A model generated the notes under the pieces. The model did not search any database and was not told where the DNA came from. It saw only the letters and a list, made by a program, of their open reading frames with translations. From Streptosporangium carneum (lineage in GTDB: Bacteria; Actinomycetota; Actinomycetes; Streptosporangiales; Streptosporangiaceae): 64,000 bases of DNA. The translations under genes were made by a program, and so were the position numbers. The stretch is taken from positions 146,860 through 210,859 of the forward strand of contig NZ_BSEV01000009.1 of the NCBI RefSeq assembly GCF_027922005.1. Reading direction: 5' to 3'. Each line of letters starts with the position of its first letter. Position 1 is the stretch's first letter. Positions 38,863 to 48,172 of the stretch are shown here, piece by piece.

Positions 38863-39822
38863 ATGACCGGTCTACTGGGAGAGGAGCCCATGCGCGGGCG
38901 GCAGTATCCCGTGCTCGACGTGCGCTCCGCCGTGGCCCACAGTGATCTGCTCGAGGATCTGCCCAATCTGCGCGTCCTCGACGATGACGACGACGATCCC
39001 GTCCTGGTGCGCCTCGACGGAACCCCGGTGGACACCTGGCGGGAGAAGTATCCCTACGGGGAGCGGATGGACCGCGCGGAGTACGACCGGACCAAACGGC
39101 TGCTCCAGATCGAGCTGCTCAAGCTGCAGTACTGGATGAAGGACACCGGCGGGCGGCTCCTGGTCCTGTTCGAGGGACGTGACGCGGCGGGCAAGGGCGG
39201 CACGATCAAGCGCTTCATGGAGCACCTCAACCCCCGGGGGGCCACCGTGGTCGCGCTGGAGAAGCCGAGCGAGCGCGAGAGCACCCAGTGGTACTTCCAG
39301 CGGTACGTCTCCCACCTGCCCGCCGCAGGGGAGATGGTCTTCTTCGACCGCTCCTGGTACAACCGCGCCGGGGTCGAGCGCGTGATGGGCTTCGCCACGC
39401 CCGAGGAGTACATGGAGTTCATGGAGCAGGCCCCCGCCTTCGAGCGCATGCTCGTCCGCGACGGCATCCATCTGGTGAAGTTCTGGTTCTCCGTGTCCCG
39501 CTCCGAGCAGCGCACCCGCTTCATCATCCGCCAGGTCGACCCGGTCCGGCAGTGGAAGCTGTCGCCCATGGACCTGGAGTCGCTGGACAAGTGGGACGAC
39601 TACACCCAGGCCAAGGAGGACATGTTCCTGCACACCGACACGGAGGAGGCGCCGTGGACGGTGATCAAGAGCAACGACAAGAAACGGGCCAGGGTCGAGG
39701 CGATGCGCCACCTCCTCAGCCAGTTCGACTACACCAACAAGGACCGTGAGATCGTCGGCGAGCCCGACCCCAGGATCGTCGTCCACGCGGCCGACCTGTT
39801 CGACGACGACCGCACGCGCTGA
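38863..39822 (+). CDS. ppk2: polyphosphate kinase 2
   Basis: 319 residues from the ATG at 38863, seven bases after GGAAGG. The PPK2 marks are Walker [18 protein letters not shown] (about 105-120), the lid segment and Walker [19 protein letters not shown] (about 162). One PPK2 domain, with a length typical of class I enzymes. It phosphorylates nucleoside diphosphates with polyphosphate, or the reverse. An acidic stretch, LDDDDDD, near residue 40 is unusual. Stand-alone gene. Confidence 0.93.
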   Translation: MTGLLGEEPMRGRQYPVLDVRSAVAHSDLLEDLPNLRVLDDDDDDPVLVRLDGTPVDTWREKYPYGERMDRAEYDRTKRLLQIELLKLQYWMKDTGGRLLVLFEGRDAAGKGGTIKRFMEHLNPRGATVVALEKPSERESTQWYFQRYVSHLPAAGEMVFFDRSWYNRAGVERVMGFATPEEYMEFMEQAPAFERMLVRDGIHLVKFWFSVSRSEQRTRFIIRQVDPVRQWKLSPMDLESLDKWDDYTQAKEDMFLHTDTEEAPWTVIKSNDKKRARVEAMRHLLSQFDYTNKDREIVGEPDPRIVVHAADLFDDDRTR

Positions 39823-39935
39823 ACCCGTCCCGCCGCGGGGGAGGGCCCGTCCCCCTTCCGGGAGCCACGACCTGCCGCCGCACTCGGGCCCGCCACGCGC
39901 GCCGGGGCATGCCGGAGGCCACCCCTCCACCTGGT

Positions 39936-39953
39936 TGCGGCACAATTGCCGCA
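39936..39953. promoter_or_regulatory. inverted repeat touching the hisI start
   Basis: TGCGGCA-CAAT-TGCCGCA, 18 bases, perfect 7-bp arms; the last base is the A of the hisI ATG. It could be an operator or an RNA hairpin that hides the start. Confidence 0.4.
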
Positions 39954-40300
39954 TGTCCCTTGACCCCGCCATCGCGGCCCGACTGAAGCGCACCGCCGAC
40001 GGGCTGGTGCCCGCCGTGGTCCAGCAGCACGACACCGGCGAGGTGCTGATGCTCGCCTGGATGGACGACGAGGCGCTGCACCGCACGCTCACCACGGGGC
40101 GTGCCACCTACTGGTCGCGCAGCCGCAGGGCCTACTGGGTGAAGGGCGAGACCTCCGGCCACGCCCAGCACGTCAGGTCCGTCGCCCTCGACTGCGACGG
40201 CGACACGATCCTGCTCAAGGTCGACCAGGTGGGGGCCGCCTGCCACACCGGGGACCGGACCTGCTTCGACGCCGACCAGCTGGCGGTGACCTCCGCGTGA
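39953..40300 (+). CDS. hisI: phosphoribosyl-AMP cyclohydrolase
   Basis: 115 residues, monofunctional. It opens the adenine ring of PR-AMP in the third step of histidine synthesis. Marks are [32 protein letters not shown] and the metal site [14 protein letters not shown] with [10 protein letters not shown]. The gene is 24 kb from the rest of the his operon and next to trp genes, a common actinobacterial arrangement. It overlaps the next gene by GTGA; no trpE follows it. Confidence 0.95.
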   Translation: MSLDPAIAARLKRTADGLVPAVVQQHDTGEVLMLAWMDDEALHRTLTTGRATYWSRSRRAYWVKGETSGHAQHVRSVALDCDGDTILLKVDQVGAACHTGDRTCFDADQLAVTSA

Positions 40301-40956
40301 CGGCGGGGCGGGCGCTGTGGACCTGGGTGGCCGTGTGCGGGGCGGGCGCGGGGCTCGTGCTGCTCGCCGCGGGGCGCGACTGGGCCACCGTGACGTACGG
40401 CACGCGCGCCGTGCCCGTCCCTGCGGCGGAACTGGCGCCCGCGCTCGGCCCGGCGGCGTGGGCGGCGCTGGCCGCGGTGGTCGCGGTGCTCGCGACCAGG
40501 GGAGTGTGGCGCAGGATCGTCGGCGTCGTGATGGCGCTGTGCGGCGTGGGAGTGATCGTCGGCGCCTGGAGCGGCGGCAGGCCGGGCGCGGGGCTGGCCG
40601 TCGCGGCCGAGCACGCTCCCATGGCCGCGGGGACGACCGACGTGGTGCGGATCGCCAACGCCCTGGCCTGGCCGCTGACCGCCGGGGCCGGCGGGCTGCT
40701 GCTGCTGGCGGGCGGAGTGGTCGCCGCGGTCGTGGGCGGTCGCTGGCCCGGCATGTCGGAGCGGTACGACCGGCACGGGCACGGGGCGGAGGCCGCGGGC
40801 CGCGCTCCCGCCCGGGGCGCCCCGACGGACAGGGCCCTGTGGGATGCCATCGACCTCGGCGCCGACCCCACGGCCGACCCCACGGCCGACCCCGAGGGCG
40901 AGACCGAGGGCGAGTCCCCGCGGGCCAGGCCCGACGGGGACGACGGCGGGCGTTGA
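40297..40956 (+). CDS. TIGR02234-like trp-region membrane protein
   Basis: 219 residues with four hydrophobic segments (about 8-27, 45-65, 72-90 and 127-148) and a charged tail with a repeated ADPTADPT segment. The [21 protein letters not shown] segment after the first helix is typical of the TIGR02234 family found beside trp genes in actinobacteria. The function is unknown. It is coupled to hisI (GTGA), where trpE usually lies in related genomes. Confidence 0.82.
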   Translation: MTAGRALWTWVAVCGAGAGLVLLAAGRDWATVTYGTRAVPVPAAELAPALGPAAWAALAAVVAVLATRGVWRRIVGVVMALCGVGVIVGAWSGGRPGAGLAVAAEHAPMAAGTTDVVRIANALAWPLTAGAGGLLLLAGGVVAAVVGGRWPGMSERYDRHGHGAEAAGRAPARGAPTDRALWDAIDLGADPTADPTADPEGETEGESPRARPDGDDGGR

Positions 40957-41092
40957 CGGTGGAGCCGCGCCCCCTCCGGGGCACGGCCTGGCTTCTCCGG
41001 TCACAACTTGCCCACGGAGCCGGAGCCGACCTTCGGGAATGATCTGGTTTCGCTAGGATTTCGCCCGCAGCACGTTCAAAGGGGAGTCATCC

Positions 41093-41485
41093 ATGAGCTA
41101 TGGCAACCAGTCCGGTGGGTACGGACCGCCGCAGGGCGGCTACGGGCCCCCGGGCGGCTACGGCACGCCGCCCGGCGGCGGGTACGACCCCTACGGCTAC
41201 GGCGCGCAGCCGCCCCGCGGCAACAACGGCATGGCGATCGCCTCCCTGATCCTGGGCATCGCCGGGCTCGCCGTGTGCGGCGTCACCTCGATCGTGGGCA
41301 TCGTGCTCGGCCACATCTCGCTGGGCCAGATCAGGCGCACGGGCGAGGAGGGACGGGGCATGGCGATCGCCGGCCTGGTGCTGTCCTACTTCGGCGTCCT
41401 GTGCTGGCTGATCGTGCTGGTGGTCTGGCTGATCGCGATCGGCGTCCTGGCGAGTTCGGTCCCGGCGACAAGCTATTCGGGGTAG
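41093..41485 (+). CDS. DUF4190 membrane protein with Gly/Tyr-rich N-terminus
   Basis: 130 residues from the ATG at 41093, after AAAGGGGAG. The first 45 residues are low-complexity Gly, Tyr and Pro (repeats like GGYGPP). Two hydrophobic segments follow: GMAIASLILGIAGLAVCGV, then GHISLGQIRRTGEEGRGMAI leads into the second. The GHISLGQI-R motif is the DUF4190 signature. Function unknown. Confidence 0.85.
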   Translation: MSYGNQSGGYGPPQGGYGPPGGYGTPPGGGYDPYGYGAQPPRGNNGMAIASLILGIAGLAVCGVTSIVGIVLGHISLGQIRRTGEEGRGMAIAGLVLSYFGVLCWLIVLVVWLIAIGVLASSVPATSYSG

Positions 41486-41610
41486 ACCGGGGGCGCGAGC
41501 CGTTCGCCCGGCGACAGGCCGCCGAGACGGGGTGTCGCCGGGCCTCACGGGTCGTCTTGAGTATCGTGGCTGGTGACAGTCGTCGCCGGTGGAGAGGTTC
41601 GGGCGGGCCG

Positions 41611-42051
41611 ATGGTGACCGACAGGGCCGTGGAGGCACGGGGGCCACGGGCGTCGCGGACGCGGGCCGTGCTCGCGCCGCTCGCCGTCGCCCTGGCGGCC
41701 GGCGCCGCGACCGCCTTCGTCGGACTGGTCGACCCCAACGAGCCGGGGCACTACCCCACGTGCCCGTTCCTCGCGCTCACCGGGCTCTACTGCCCGGGGT
41801 GCGGAGGCCTGCGGGCCGTGCACGCGCTCGTCCACGGTGATCCCGTCACGGCGCTCGGGCTCAACCCGTTCGTCGTGGTGCTGATCCCCGTCGCCGTCCT
41901 CCTGTGGGGGCGCTGGGCGCTGAGGTCCTGGCAGGGCAGGCGATTTGCCGGAAAAGGCATGCATCCTGCCTATGTATGGACATTTCTTGGTTTAATGATC
42001 GTTTTTTGGATAGTGCGAAATGTTCCATTTGGGGAATTCTTGGCCCCATAG
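41611..42051 (+). CDS. DUF2752 membrane protein
   Basis: 146 residues. The DUF2752 mark is LTGLYCPGCGGLRAVHALVH with its CPGCG, after a first helix; two more helices follow. The 3' end (about 41940-42051) is clearly more AT-rich than its surroundings. ATG chosen at 41611; the ribosome site is weak (GGAGAGG lies 14 bases away). Often found between trp genes in actinomycetes. Function unknown. Confidence 0.8.
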   Translation: MVTDRAVEARGPRASRTRAVLAPLAVALAAGAATAFVGLVDPNEPGHYPTCPFLALTGLYCPGCGGLRAVHALVHGDPVTALGLNPFVVVLIPVAVLLWGRWALRSWQGRRFAGKGMHPAYVWTFLGLMIVFWIVRNVPFGEFLAP

Positions 42052-42143
42052 TCACCTATAGGCGTCACCCGGTGGCGGGGTGACCTCGGCAAGGCCGATA
42101 GCATCGGCGAGACAAGGGCAATCGATCGGGAGGGGCCTTACTC

Positions 42144-42224
42144 GTGAGCGAGTGGAGCGAGCGGACCATGCGTGTGGCAGTGTTCGCGAACGTGACCTCC
42201 GAGTTTCGCGAGGAGGACAAGTGA
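42144..42224 (+). CDS. possible 26-aa leader peptide of trpC
   Basis: A GTG frame of 26 codons, [20 protein letters not shown] and six more residues, behind GGGAGGGG. Its stop overlaps the trpC GTG in a GTGA, so translation could be coupled. It has a single Trp codon, which is weak for attenuation, and its first bases resemble a common GAGCGAG-type repeat. Treat as tentative. Confidence 0.3.
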   Translation: MSEWSERTMRVAVFANVTSEFREEDK

Positions 42225-43030
42225 GCGTGCTGGAGGAGATCCTCGAAGGCGTCCGCGCCGACCTGGCCGACAGGCAGCAGGCGGTGTCGCTGGCGGAGCT
42301 CAAGGAGCGCGCGGAGCGGGCGCCCGCGCCCCGCGACGCCTACGCCGCCCTCGGCGGCGACCAGGTGGCGGTCATCGCGGAGGTGAAGCGTTCCAGTCCC
42401 TCGAAGGGGGCGCTGGCCGCGATCGCCGACCCCGCCGCGCTCGCCGGTGACTACGAGTCCGGCGGCGCCCACGTCATCAGCGTGCTGACCGAGCGGCGCC
42501 GCTTCGGCGGCAGCCTCGACGACCTGGCCGCGGTGCGCGCCGTCGTCGACATCCCGGTGCTGCGCAAGGACTTCGTCGTCACCTCCTACCAGCTGTGGGA
42601 GGCCCGCGCCTACGGCGCCGACCTCGTGCTGCTGATCGTGGCCGCGCTGGAGCAGAACGCCCTGGTCTCGCTCATCGAGCGGGCCGAGTCGATCGGTCTG
42701 ACCCCGCTGGTCGAGGTGCACACCGAGGAGGAGCTCGACCGCGCGCTGGCCGCCGGAGCGAAGATCATCGGCATCAACGCGCGCAACCTCAAGACCCTCG
42801 AGGTCGACCGCGACGTGTTCGCCAAGCTGGCCCCGAAGATCCCCGAGGGCATCATAAAGATCGCCGAGTCCGGCGTGCGCGGCCCGCACGACCTGCTCGC
42901 CTACGCCAGGGCGGGCGCGGACGCGGTCCTGGTCGGCGAGAGCCTGGTCACCGGCAAGGACCCCAGGGCCGCAGTGGTCGACCTCGTCACCGCCGGCGCC
43001 CACCCCGCATCCCGACCTGAGGGGCAGTAA
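42221..43030 (+). CDS. trpC: indole-3-glycerol phosphate synthase
   Basis: 269 residues from a GTG five bases after GAGGAGGACAA. It closes the indole ring from CdRP. Barrel marks are [56 protein letters not shown] and [13 protein letters not shown]. There is no fused TrpF domain. Three bases separate it from trpB; the small trpX reading frame that I recall between trpC and trpB in Streptomyces is missing. Confidence 0.96.
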   Translation: MSVLEEILEGVRADLADRQQAVSLAELKERAERAPAPRDAYAALGGDQVAVIAEVKRSSPSKGALAAIADPAALAGDYESGGAHVISVLTERRRFGGSLDDLAAVRAVVDIPVLRKDFVVTSYQLWEARAYGADLVLLIVAALEQNALVSLIERAESIGLTPLVEVHTEEELDRALAAGAKIIGINARNLKTLEVDRDVFAKLAPKIPEGIIKIAESGVRGPHDLLAYARAGADAVLVGESLVTGKDPRAAVVDLVTAGAHPASRPEGQ

Positions 43031-43033
43031 GCA

Positions 43034-44278
43034 GTGACAGCGACAGACGGCATCCTTCTGACCCCCGCCGACCTCGCGGGCAACGGCGTCCACGGCGACG
43101 ACCCGGACGTCCACGGCAAGTTCGGCGTCTTCGGCGGCCGCTACGTGCCCGAGGCCCTCATCCCGGCGCTGGACGAGGTGGCGGCCGAGTACGAGAAGGC
43201 CAGGAACGACGTCGCGTTCCTGCGCGAGTTCGACCACCTGCTGCGCACCTACGCCGGGCGGCCGACCACGCTCACCGAGGTGCCGCGCTTCTCCGAGCAG
43301 GCGGGCGGCGCCCGGATCGTGCTGAAGCGCGAGGACCTGACCCACACCGGGGCACACAAGATCAACAATGTGCTCGGCCAGGCCCTGCTCACCAAGCGCC
43401 TGGGCAAGAACCGGGTGATCGCCGAGACGGGCGCGGGCCAGCACGGCGTCGCGACCGCGACGGCGGCGGCCCTGATGGGCCTGGAGTGCGTGATCTACAT
43501 GGGGGCCGTCGACTGCGAGCGCCAGGCGCTCAACGTGGCCCGCATGAAGCTGCTCGGCGCCACCGTCGTCCCGGTGACCAACGGCAGTCAGACCCTCAAG
43601 GACGCCATCAACGAGGCCTTCCGCGACTGGGTGGCCAACGTCGACCGCACGCACTACCTGTTCGGCACCATCGCGGGGCCGCACCCGTTCCCGGAGATCG
43701 TCCGTGACTTCGCCCGGATCATCGGGGTCGAGGCGCGCCGCCAGATGCTGGAGCTCACCGGCAGGCTTCCCGACGCGGTGGCCGCGGCGGTCGGCGGCGG
43801 CTCCAACGCGATCGGCATCTTCCACGCCTTCATCGAGGACCAGGACGTCCAGCTCCACGGCTACGAGGCCGGCGGCCGGGGAGTGGAGACCGGCGAGCAC
43901 GCCCTGACCCTCACCGAGGGCTCCATCGGGGTCCTGCACGGCTCGCGCACCTACGTCCTGCAGGACGACGAGGGCCAGACGATCGAGTCCCACTCGATCT
44001 CCGCGGGCCTCGACTACCCCGGTGTCGGCCCCGAGCACGCCTGGCTCAAGGACACCGGGCGCGCCACCTACCACGGCATCACCGACGCCGAGGCCATGGA
44101 CGCCTTCGCGCTGCTCGCCCGCACCGAGGGCATCATCCCGGCGATCGAGTCCTCGCACGCGCTCGCCGGAGCGCTCAAGCTCGGCCGCGAGCTCGGCCCT
44201 GAGGCGACCATCCTGGTCAACCTCTCGGGCCGGGGCGACAAGGACATGGGCACCGCCATGAAGTACTTCAACCTCTGA
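43034..44278 (+). CDS. trpB: tryptophan synthase beta chain
   Basis: 414 residues with a GTG start. It joins indole and serine on PLP. The PLP Lys is about 109 in [16 protein letters not shown], with [13 protein letters not shown] and the phosphate loop VGGGSNAIG. The first 30 residues are an N-terminal extension before [14 protein letters not shown], common in actinobacteria. trpB1 type, with the usual length. Confidence 0.97.
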   Translation: MTATDGILLTPADLAGNGVHGDDPDVHGKFGVFGGRYVPEALIPALDEVAAEYEKARNDVAFLREFDHLLRTYAGRPTTLTEVPRFSEQAGGARIVLKREDLTHTGAHKINNVLGQALLTKRLGKNRVIAETGAGQHGVATATAAALMGLECVIYMGAVDCERQALNVARMKLLGATVVPVTNGSQTLKDAINEAFRDWVANVDRTHYLFGTIAGPHPFPEIVRDFARIIGVEARRQMLELTGRLPDAVAAAVGGGSNAIGIFHAFIEDQDVQLHGYEAGGRGVETGEHALTLTEGSIGVLHGSRTYVLQDDEGQTIESHSISAGLDYPGVGPEHAWLKDTGRATYHGITDAEAMDAFALLARTEGIIPAIESSHALAGALKLGRELGPEATILVNLSGRGDKDMGTAMKYFNL

Positions 44279-44346
44279 CGACCGACTTGCTTCCCCTCCG
44301 GCCCGCCGGAGGGGACGGAGGCCACGAACCGCAACGGAAACCCACG

Positions 44347-45141
44347 ATGACGACTCTTCAGACGGTGTTCGCCAAGGCGAAGGCGGACGATCGCGCCGCC
44401 CTCATCGGATACCTTCCCGCCGGATTCCCCACGAAGGACGGCGCGATCGCGGCCGCCACCGCCATGGTCGAGGCGGGCTGCGATGTGATCGAGATCGGCC
44501 TGCCGTACTCCGATCCGCTCATGGACGGCCCGACCATCCAGGACGCCGTGCACCGGTCGCTGACCAACGGCACCCGCATCGCCGACGTGCTGCGCACGGT
44601 CGAGGGCGTGGCCAAGACGGGCGCCGCGACCCTGGTCATGACCTACTGGAACCCGATCGACCGTTACGGCGCGGAGCGGTTCGCCCGCGACCTGGCCGGC
44701 GCGGGCGGGGTCGGCACCATCACCCCCGACCTGACTCCCGAGGAGTCGGGGACCTGGCGTGAGGCCAGCGCCGCGGCCGGGATCGACACCGTCTTCCTGG
44801 TCGCGCCGAGCTCCCCGGAGAGCCGCATCAAGGCCGTCGCCGAGTGCTGCACCGGCTTCGTGTACGCCGCCTCGCTGATGGGCGTCACCGGCGCCCGCGA
44901 GTCGGTCGGCGAGGCGGCGGAGGGCCTGGTCGAGCGGACCCGCACGCAGACCAAGCTGCCGGTCTGCGTCGGCCTCGGGGTCGGCACCGGCAAGCAGGCC
45001 GCGGAGGTGGCCCGCTACGCCGACGGCGTCATCGTGGGCTCGGCGTTCATCCGCCGCCTGCTGGACGCCCCGGACGAGGCCTCGGGGCTGGCGTCGGTCC
45101 GCGAACTGGGCGCGGAGCTGGCGGCGGGCGTGCGCGGCTGA
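44347..45141 (+). CDS. trpA: tryptophan synthase alpha chain
   Basis: 264 residues. It cleaves indole glycerol phosphate and passes indole to TrpB. The catalytic Glu 49 and Asp 60 are in VIEIGLPYSDPLMDGPTIQD, at the same numbers as the Salmonella enzyme. Other marks are ATLVMTYWNPI and VCVGLGVGTGKQ. The spacer from trpB is 68 bases; a hairpin follows the stop. Third and last trp gene in the window. Confidence 0.96.
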   Translation: MTTLQTVFAKAKADDRAALIGYLPAGFPTKDGAIAAATAMVEAGCDVIEIGLPYSDPLMDGPTIQDAVHRSLTNGTRIADVLRTVEGVAKTGAATLVMTYWNPIDRYGAERFARDLAGAGGVGTITPDLTPEESGTWREASAAAGIDTVFLVAPSSPESRIKAVAECCTGFVYAASLMGVTGARESVGEAAEGLVERTRTQTKLPVCVGLGVGTGKQAAEVARYADGVIVGSAFIRRLLDAPDEASGLASVRELGAELAAGVRG

Positions 45142-45193
45142 CCGTCCCGCCCGGTCTTCTTTCGCTCCTTCGGAGTTTCTCCGCGAACCATTC

Positions 45194-45227
45194 CAGATGC
45201 GGTCGTCCTGTAGGGCGGCCGCATCTG
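45194..45227 (+). terminator. terminator-like hairpin after trpA
   Basis: CAGATGCGG (45194-45202) pairs with CCGCATCTG (45219-45227), loop 16 bases with some inner pairing, followed by TGCTTTCC. About 55 bases after the trpA stop. Confidence 0.55.
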
Positions 45228-45684
45228 TGCTTTCCGCCATGATCCGCCCGGATTCGTGGCTTTCGCGGGCGCGTGATCCCGCCCGCCTCCGCGTGCGCCG
45301 GGCGCGAACGTGGCCGAATCCGTGACGCGCGGCGTCCGCGACCGATACCGTCACCGCGGGCAGGCGTACTCTGAGACAAGCGCCTGGTGAGACGGGCGCG
45401 CCGCTTTCCGAGGCATGCGGCGCCCCATCCCGTCAGGTCCGCCGTTCCCCCGCCGATCTGAGAACGCCGTGCAGGCCGTGATCCGGCCGATCACGCAGGT
45501 GGGAGGCCATGGACGGAGTCGAGGCGGTCGCCGGAGCCGGAGAGCGCGCGGCGGATGGGCGCCTTCGCGGATCCCGTGCCGTCGACTGCCTTATTCGACG
45601 CTTATCCAGCACGTGATGGGGTTCCCCCTGGGAACGCGCGTATCCGTTGAGGCCGGCCGTGACGGAGGCCCGGAATGGGAGACG
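45228..45684. other. intergenic region before the redox operon
   Basis: About 460 bases without a convincing gene. The frame of the next gene stays open far upstream but is Arg/Pro-rich and has no start signal. A 15-base inverted repeat, GTTCCC-CCT-GGGAAC (45621-45635), lies about 50 bases before the gene start and could be an operator. Confidence 0.45.
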
Positions 45685-45687
45685 ATG

Positions 45688-46263
45688 ATGCTCGTGACTT
45701 CTGAAAAGCAGGCCCCCCCGAGGTCGCGCACCTCCGGTTCGGCGCTACCCTGGGTGACGACCGTCTCACGATTGGTGCTTGCGTGCGTGCTCATTGTCGC
45801 GGGTTGGGGCAAGATCGGCACTCCTGTGCTTTCCGTCCAGTCGGTCAAGGCATACAAACTGCTTCCAGACTCGCTTGCCACGGTGGTCGGCTACGGCCTG
45901 CCCATCCTGGAGATCGTCATAGGGGTGTTGCTGATTGTCGGGCTGCTCACCCGTGCCGCGGGTGCCATCTCCGCGCTGCTCATGCTGGCGTTCGTCATCG
46001 GCATCGCCTCGGTGTGGGCGCGCGGACTGCGAATCGACTGCGGTTGCTTCGGCGGGGGCGGACAGCTCAAGCCGGGGGTCGAGCCCGACTACCTCATCGA
46101 CATCCTGCGGGACTCAGGCCTCTTCGTCCTCGGCGTGGTCATCGCCTGGTTCGGTCCGGGACGGCTCGCACTGGACTCCGCGCTCGGGCTGGCGCCCGAG
46201 CGGGAGTCGCACGACGACATCGAGGGCGACGACGGGGAGCCACAGGAACAGGAGAACCACTGA
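45688..46263 (+). CDS. MauE/DoxX-like membrane redox protein
   Basis: 191 residues from the second of two ATGs, six bases after GGGAG. Four hydrophobic segments; the first ends in VAGWGKIGTP and the loop after the third holds RIDCGCFGGGG (Cys about 118 and 120). DoxX/MauE type, probably linking a thioredoxin-like partner to the quinone pool. Its stop overlaps the DsbA-like start by one base (TGATG), so the two act together. It is a second, sequence-divergent example of the pair seen in the 20-kb peptide cassette. Acidic tail. Confidence 0.82.
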   Translation: MLVTSEKQAPPRSRTSGSALPWVTTVSRLVLACVLIVAGWGKIGTPVLSVQSVKAYKLLPDSLATVVGYGLPILEIVIGVLLIVGLLTRAAGAISALLMLAFVIGIASVWARGLRIDCGCFGGGGQLKPGVEPDYLIDILRDSGLFVLGVVIAWFGPGRLALDSALGLAPERESHDDIEGDDGEPQEQENH

Positions 46264-47027
46264 TGGGCAAGGCCGCACGGGACCAGTCGGTGCGTGACCG
46301 GATCAAGGCACAGCGCGAGGAGCAACAGCACAGGGAGCGGCTCAGGCGCGTCGCGACGATCACGGCCGCGGTGGTCGTCGCACTCGGCGCCATCGGGGCG
46401 GGCTGGTGGTACGCCGCCAACGGCAGCAAGCCCGAGGAGGTCACCCAGGCGCTCGCGCCGGTCACCGCCTCGCCCGACGGCTCCGTCGTGATGTCCGTGG
46501 CGGGCGTCGAGAAGCCAGTGCTGGACGTCTACGAGGACTTCCAGTGCCCCGCCTGCAAGGCGATGGAGGAGACCAGCGGGGCCACCATCAAGAACCTCGC
46601 CGCCGAGGGCAAGGTCAAGGTGGTCTACCACCCGATCACGATCTTCTCGCAGGAGGTGAACGGCGGCGTCACCCGGGCCAACTCCCTGCGCGCGGGCGCC
46701 GCCTCCCGCTGCATCCCCGGAGGCACTCCGTGGGTCAAGTTCCACGACAGGCTCTTCAAGGAGCAGCCTGCGGAGACCGTCGAAGGCTTCAAGCTGGAGG
46801 ACCTGGTCGCCTGGGGCAAGGAGGCGGGGGTCACGAGCGCGGGGTTCGAGACCTGTGTGACCGGTCAGCAGAAGGCTTCCGAGCAGGTCGACTACAGCAC
46901 GAAGATCCTGCAGGGCGCCCAGCTCAGCGGCACCCCGACGCTCAAGCTCAACGGCACGGAGATCGGCAACGACGTCGCGTTCAAGCCGGCGGAGCTTCGC
47001 AAGGCCGTGCTTAATGCCGCCAAGTAG
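46263..47027 (+). CDS. DsbA-like membrane-anchored thiol oxidoreductase
   Basis: 254 residues: a charged cytoplasmic start, one membrane helix (about 30-52) and an external thioredoxin-like domain with DVYEDFQCPACKAMEE (Cys about 95 and 98), a helical insertion, and the cis-Pro loop LSGTPTLKLNG. Two further Cys (SRCIPG and ETCVTG) may form a second bond. It likely introduces disulphides into exported proteins, re-oxidised by the MauE-like protein beside it. No VKOR gene is in this window. Confidence 0.88.
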   Translation: MGKAARDQSVRDRIKAQREEQQHRERLRRVATITAAVVVALGAIGAGWWYAANGSKPEEVTQALAPVTASPDGSVVMSVAGVEKPVLDVYEDFQCPACKAMEETSGATIKNLAAEGKVKVVYHPITIFSQEVNGGVTRANSLRAGAASRCIPGGTPWVKFHDRLFKEQPAETVEGFKLEDLVAWGKEAGVTSAGFETCVTGQQKASEQVDYSTKILQGAQLSGTPTLKLNGTEIGNDVAFKPAELRKAVLNAAK

Positions 47028-47053
47028 CCCGTGACACGGTAACGTCACCTGAC

Positions 47054-48118
47054 ATGCCCCTCGCCTCGATTCCCAGCCCCTCCCAGGGGGTGTGGTACCT
47101 CGGCGTAATCCCCATCAGGGCTTACGCACTGTGCATCGTGCTCGGCGTCGTCGTCGCCGTCGTCATCGGGGAACGCCGCTGGCGCGCCCGCGGCGGCGCA
47201 CCGGGCACGATCGTGGACCTCGCCGTGTGGGCCGTGCCGTTCGGCCTGGTCGGCGGGCGCCTCTACCACGTCATCACCGACTGGCAGCTCTACTTCGGGC
47301 CTGACGCCCCCCACACGCCGATCGAGGCGCTGTACATCTGGAACGGGGGACTGGGCATCTGGGGGGCGGTCGCCCTGGGCGCCCTGGGCGTGTGGTTCGG
47401 CTGCCGCAACCGGGGGATCTCCCTGACGGCGGTCGCCGACACCGTCGCCCCCGGCATCGCGGTCGCCCAGGCCATCGGCCGCTGGGGCAACTACTTCAAC
47501 CAGGAGCTGTTCGGCAGCCCGACCGATCTGCCGTGGGGCCTGGAGATCGACCCGGACAAGCCGGGGACGGTGCCGGGCGAGTCCACCTACCACCCCACGT
47601 TCCTGTACGAATCGATCTGGGACCTTGGCCTGGCTCTCTTCCTGATCTGGGCGGGGCGCAGGTTCGCGCTCCGGCACGGCAGGGTCTTCGCGCTCTACGT
47701 CGCCGGCTACACCGTGGGCCGGTTCTGGATCGAGGGCCTGCGGGTCGACACCGCCCACCACATCCTGGGCCTGCGGCTCAACCAGTGGACCTCGATCGTG
47801 CTTTTCGTCGCGGCGATCGCCTACTTCTGGTACGCCAGGAACAAGACCGGCGAGGAGTCGGTGGGGGTGACTCCCGAGCCCGTCCTCGACGTCGAGGAAG
47901 TCGAGGAAGCGGCCGACCCGGCGCACCCTTCCGACCAGGCCGACGAGTCCGAGGGGCAGGATGGGGAGACAGCGGTCGTGTCCGCACTCGTCCCAGACGG
48001 CGACGGGGCGATCGACCCGGCGCACTCGTCCGACCAGGCCGACGAGGCCGAGGCGGGTGCGGGCAGGAGCGCGGTGAAGGGCGAGCGCGGAGCCCCCGGG
48101 GAGGACGGCACGGCGTGA
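47054..48118 (+). CDS. lgt: prolipoprotein diacylglyceryl transferase
   Basis: 354 residues with about seven membrane segments. It moves diacylglycerol from phosphatidylglycerol to the lipobox Cys of prolipoproteins. The Lgt signature is GRWGNYFNQELFG; also VGGRLYHVITDW and YHPTFLYESIWD. After about 280 residues comes an acidic, low-complexity cytoplasmic tail of about 75 residues with two copies of a DPAHxSDQADExE repeat. Long tails occur in actinobacterial Lgt proteins, but this repeat is distinctive. Confidence 0.95.
   Translation: MPLASIPSPSQGVWYLGVIPIRAYALCIVLGVVVAVVIGERRWRARGGAPGTIVDLAVWAVPFGLVGGRLYHVITDWQLYFGPDAPHTPIEALYIWNGGLGIWGAVALGALGVWFGCRNRGISLTAVADTVAPGIAVAQAIGRWGNYFNQELFGSPTDLPWGLEIDPDKPGTVPGESTYHPTFLYESIWDLGLALFLIWAGRRFALRHGRVFALYVAGYTVGRFWIEGLRVDTAHHILGLRLNQWTSIVLFVAAIAYFWYARNKTGEESVGVTPEPVLDVEEVEEAADPAHPSDQADESEGQDGETAVVSALVPDGDGAIDPAHSSDQADEAEAGAGRSAVKGERGAPGEDGTA
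47915..48052 (+). repeat. two coding repeats in the Lgt tail
   Basis: Two 39-base copies (47915-47953 and 48014-48052), 99 bases apart, encode DPAH(P/S)SDQADE(S/A)E. Confidence 0.7.
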
Positions 48119-48172
48119 GCCGTGCCGAGGGGAAGCGGCGCCGGCCGTGAACGCGGAGAAGAAAGAGAAACG

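Noticed and set aside
42144-42224. Classic Trp attenuator before trpC
   Set aside because: Only one Trp codon and no competing terminator/antiterminator hairpins seen.
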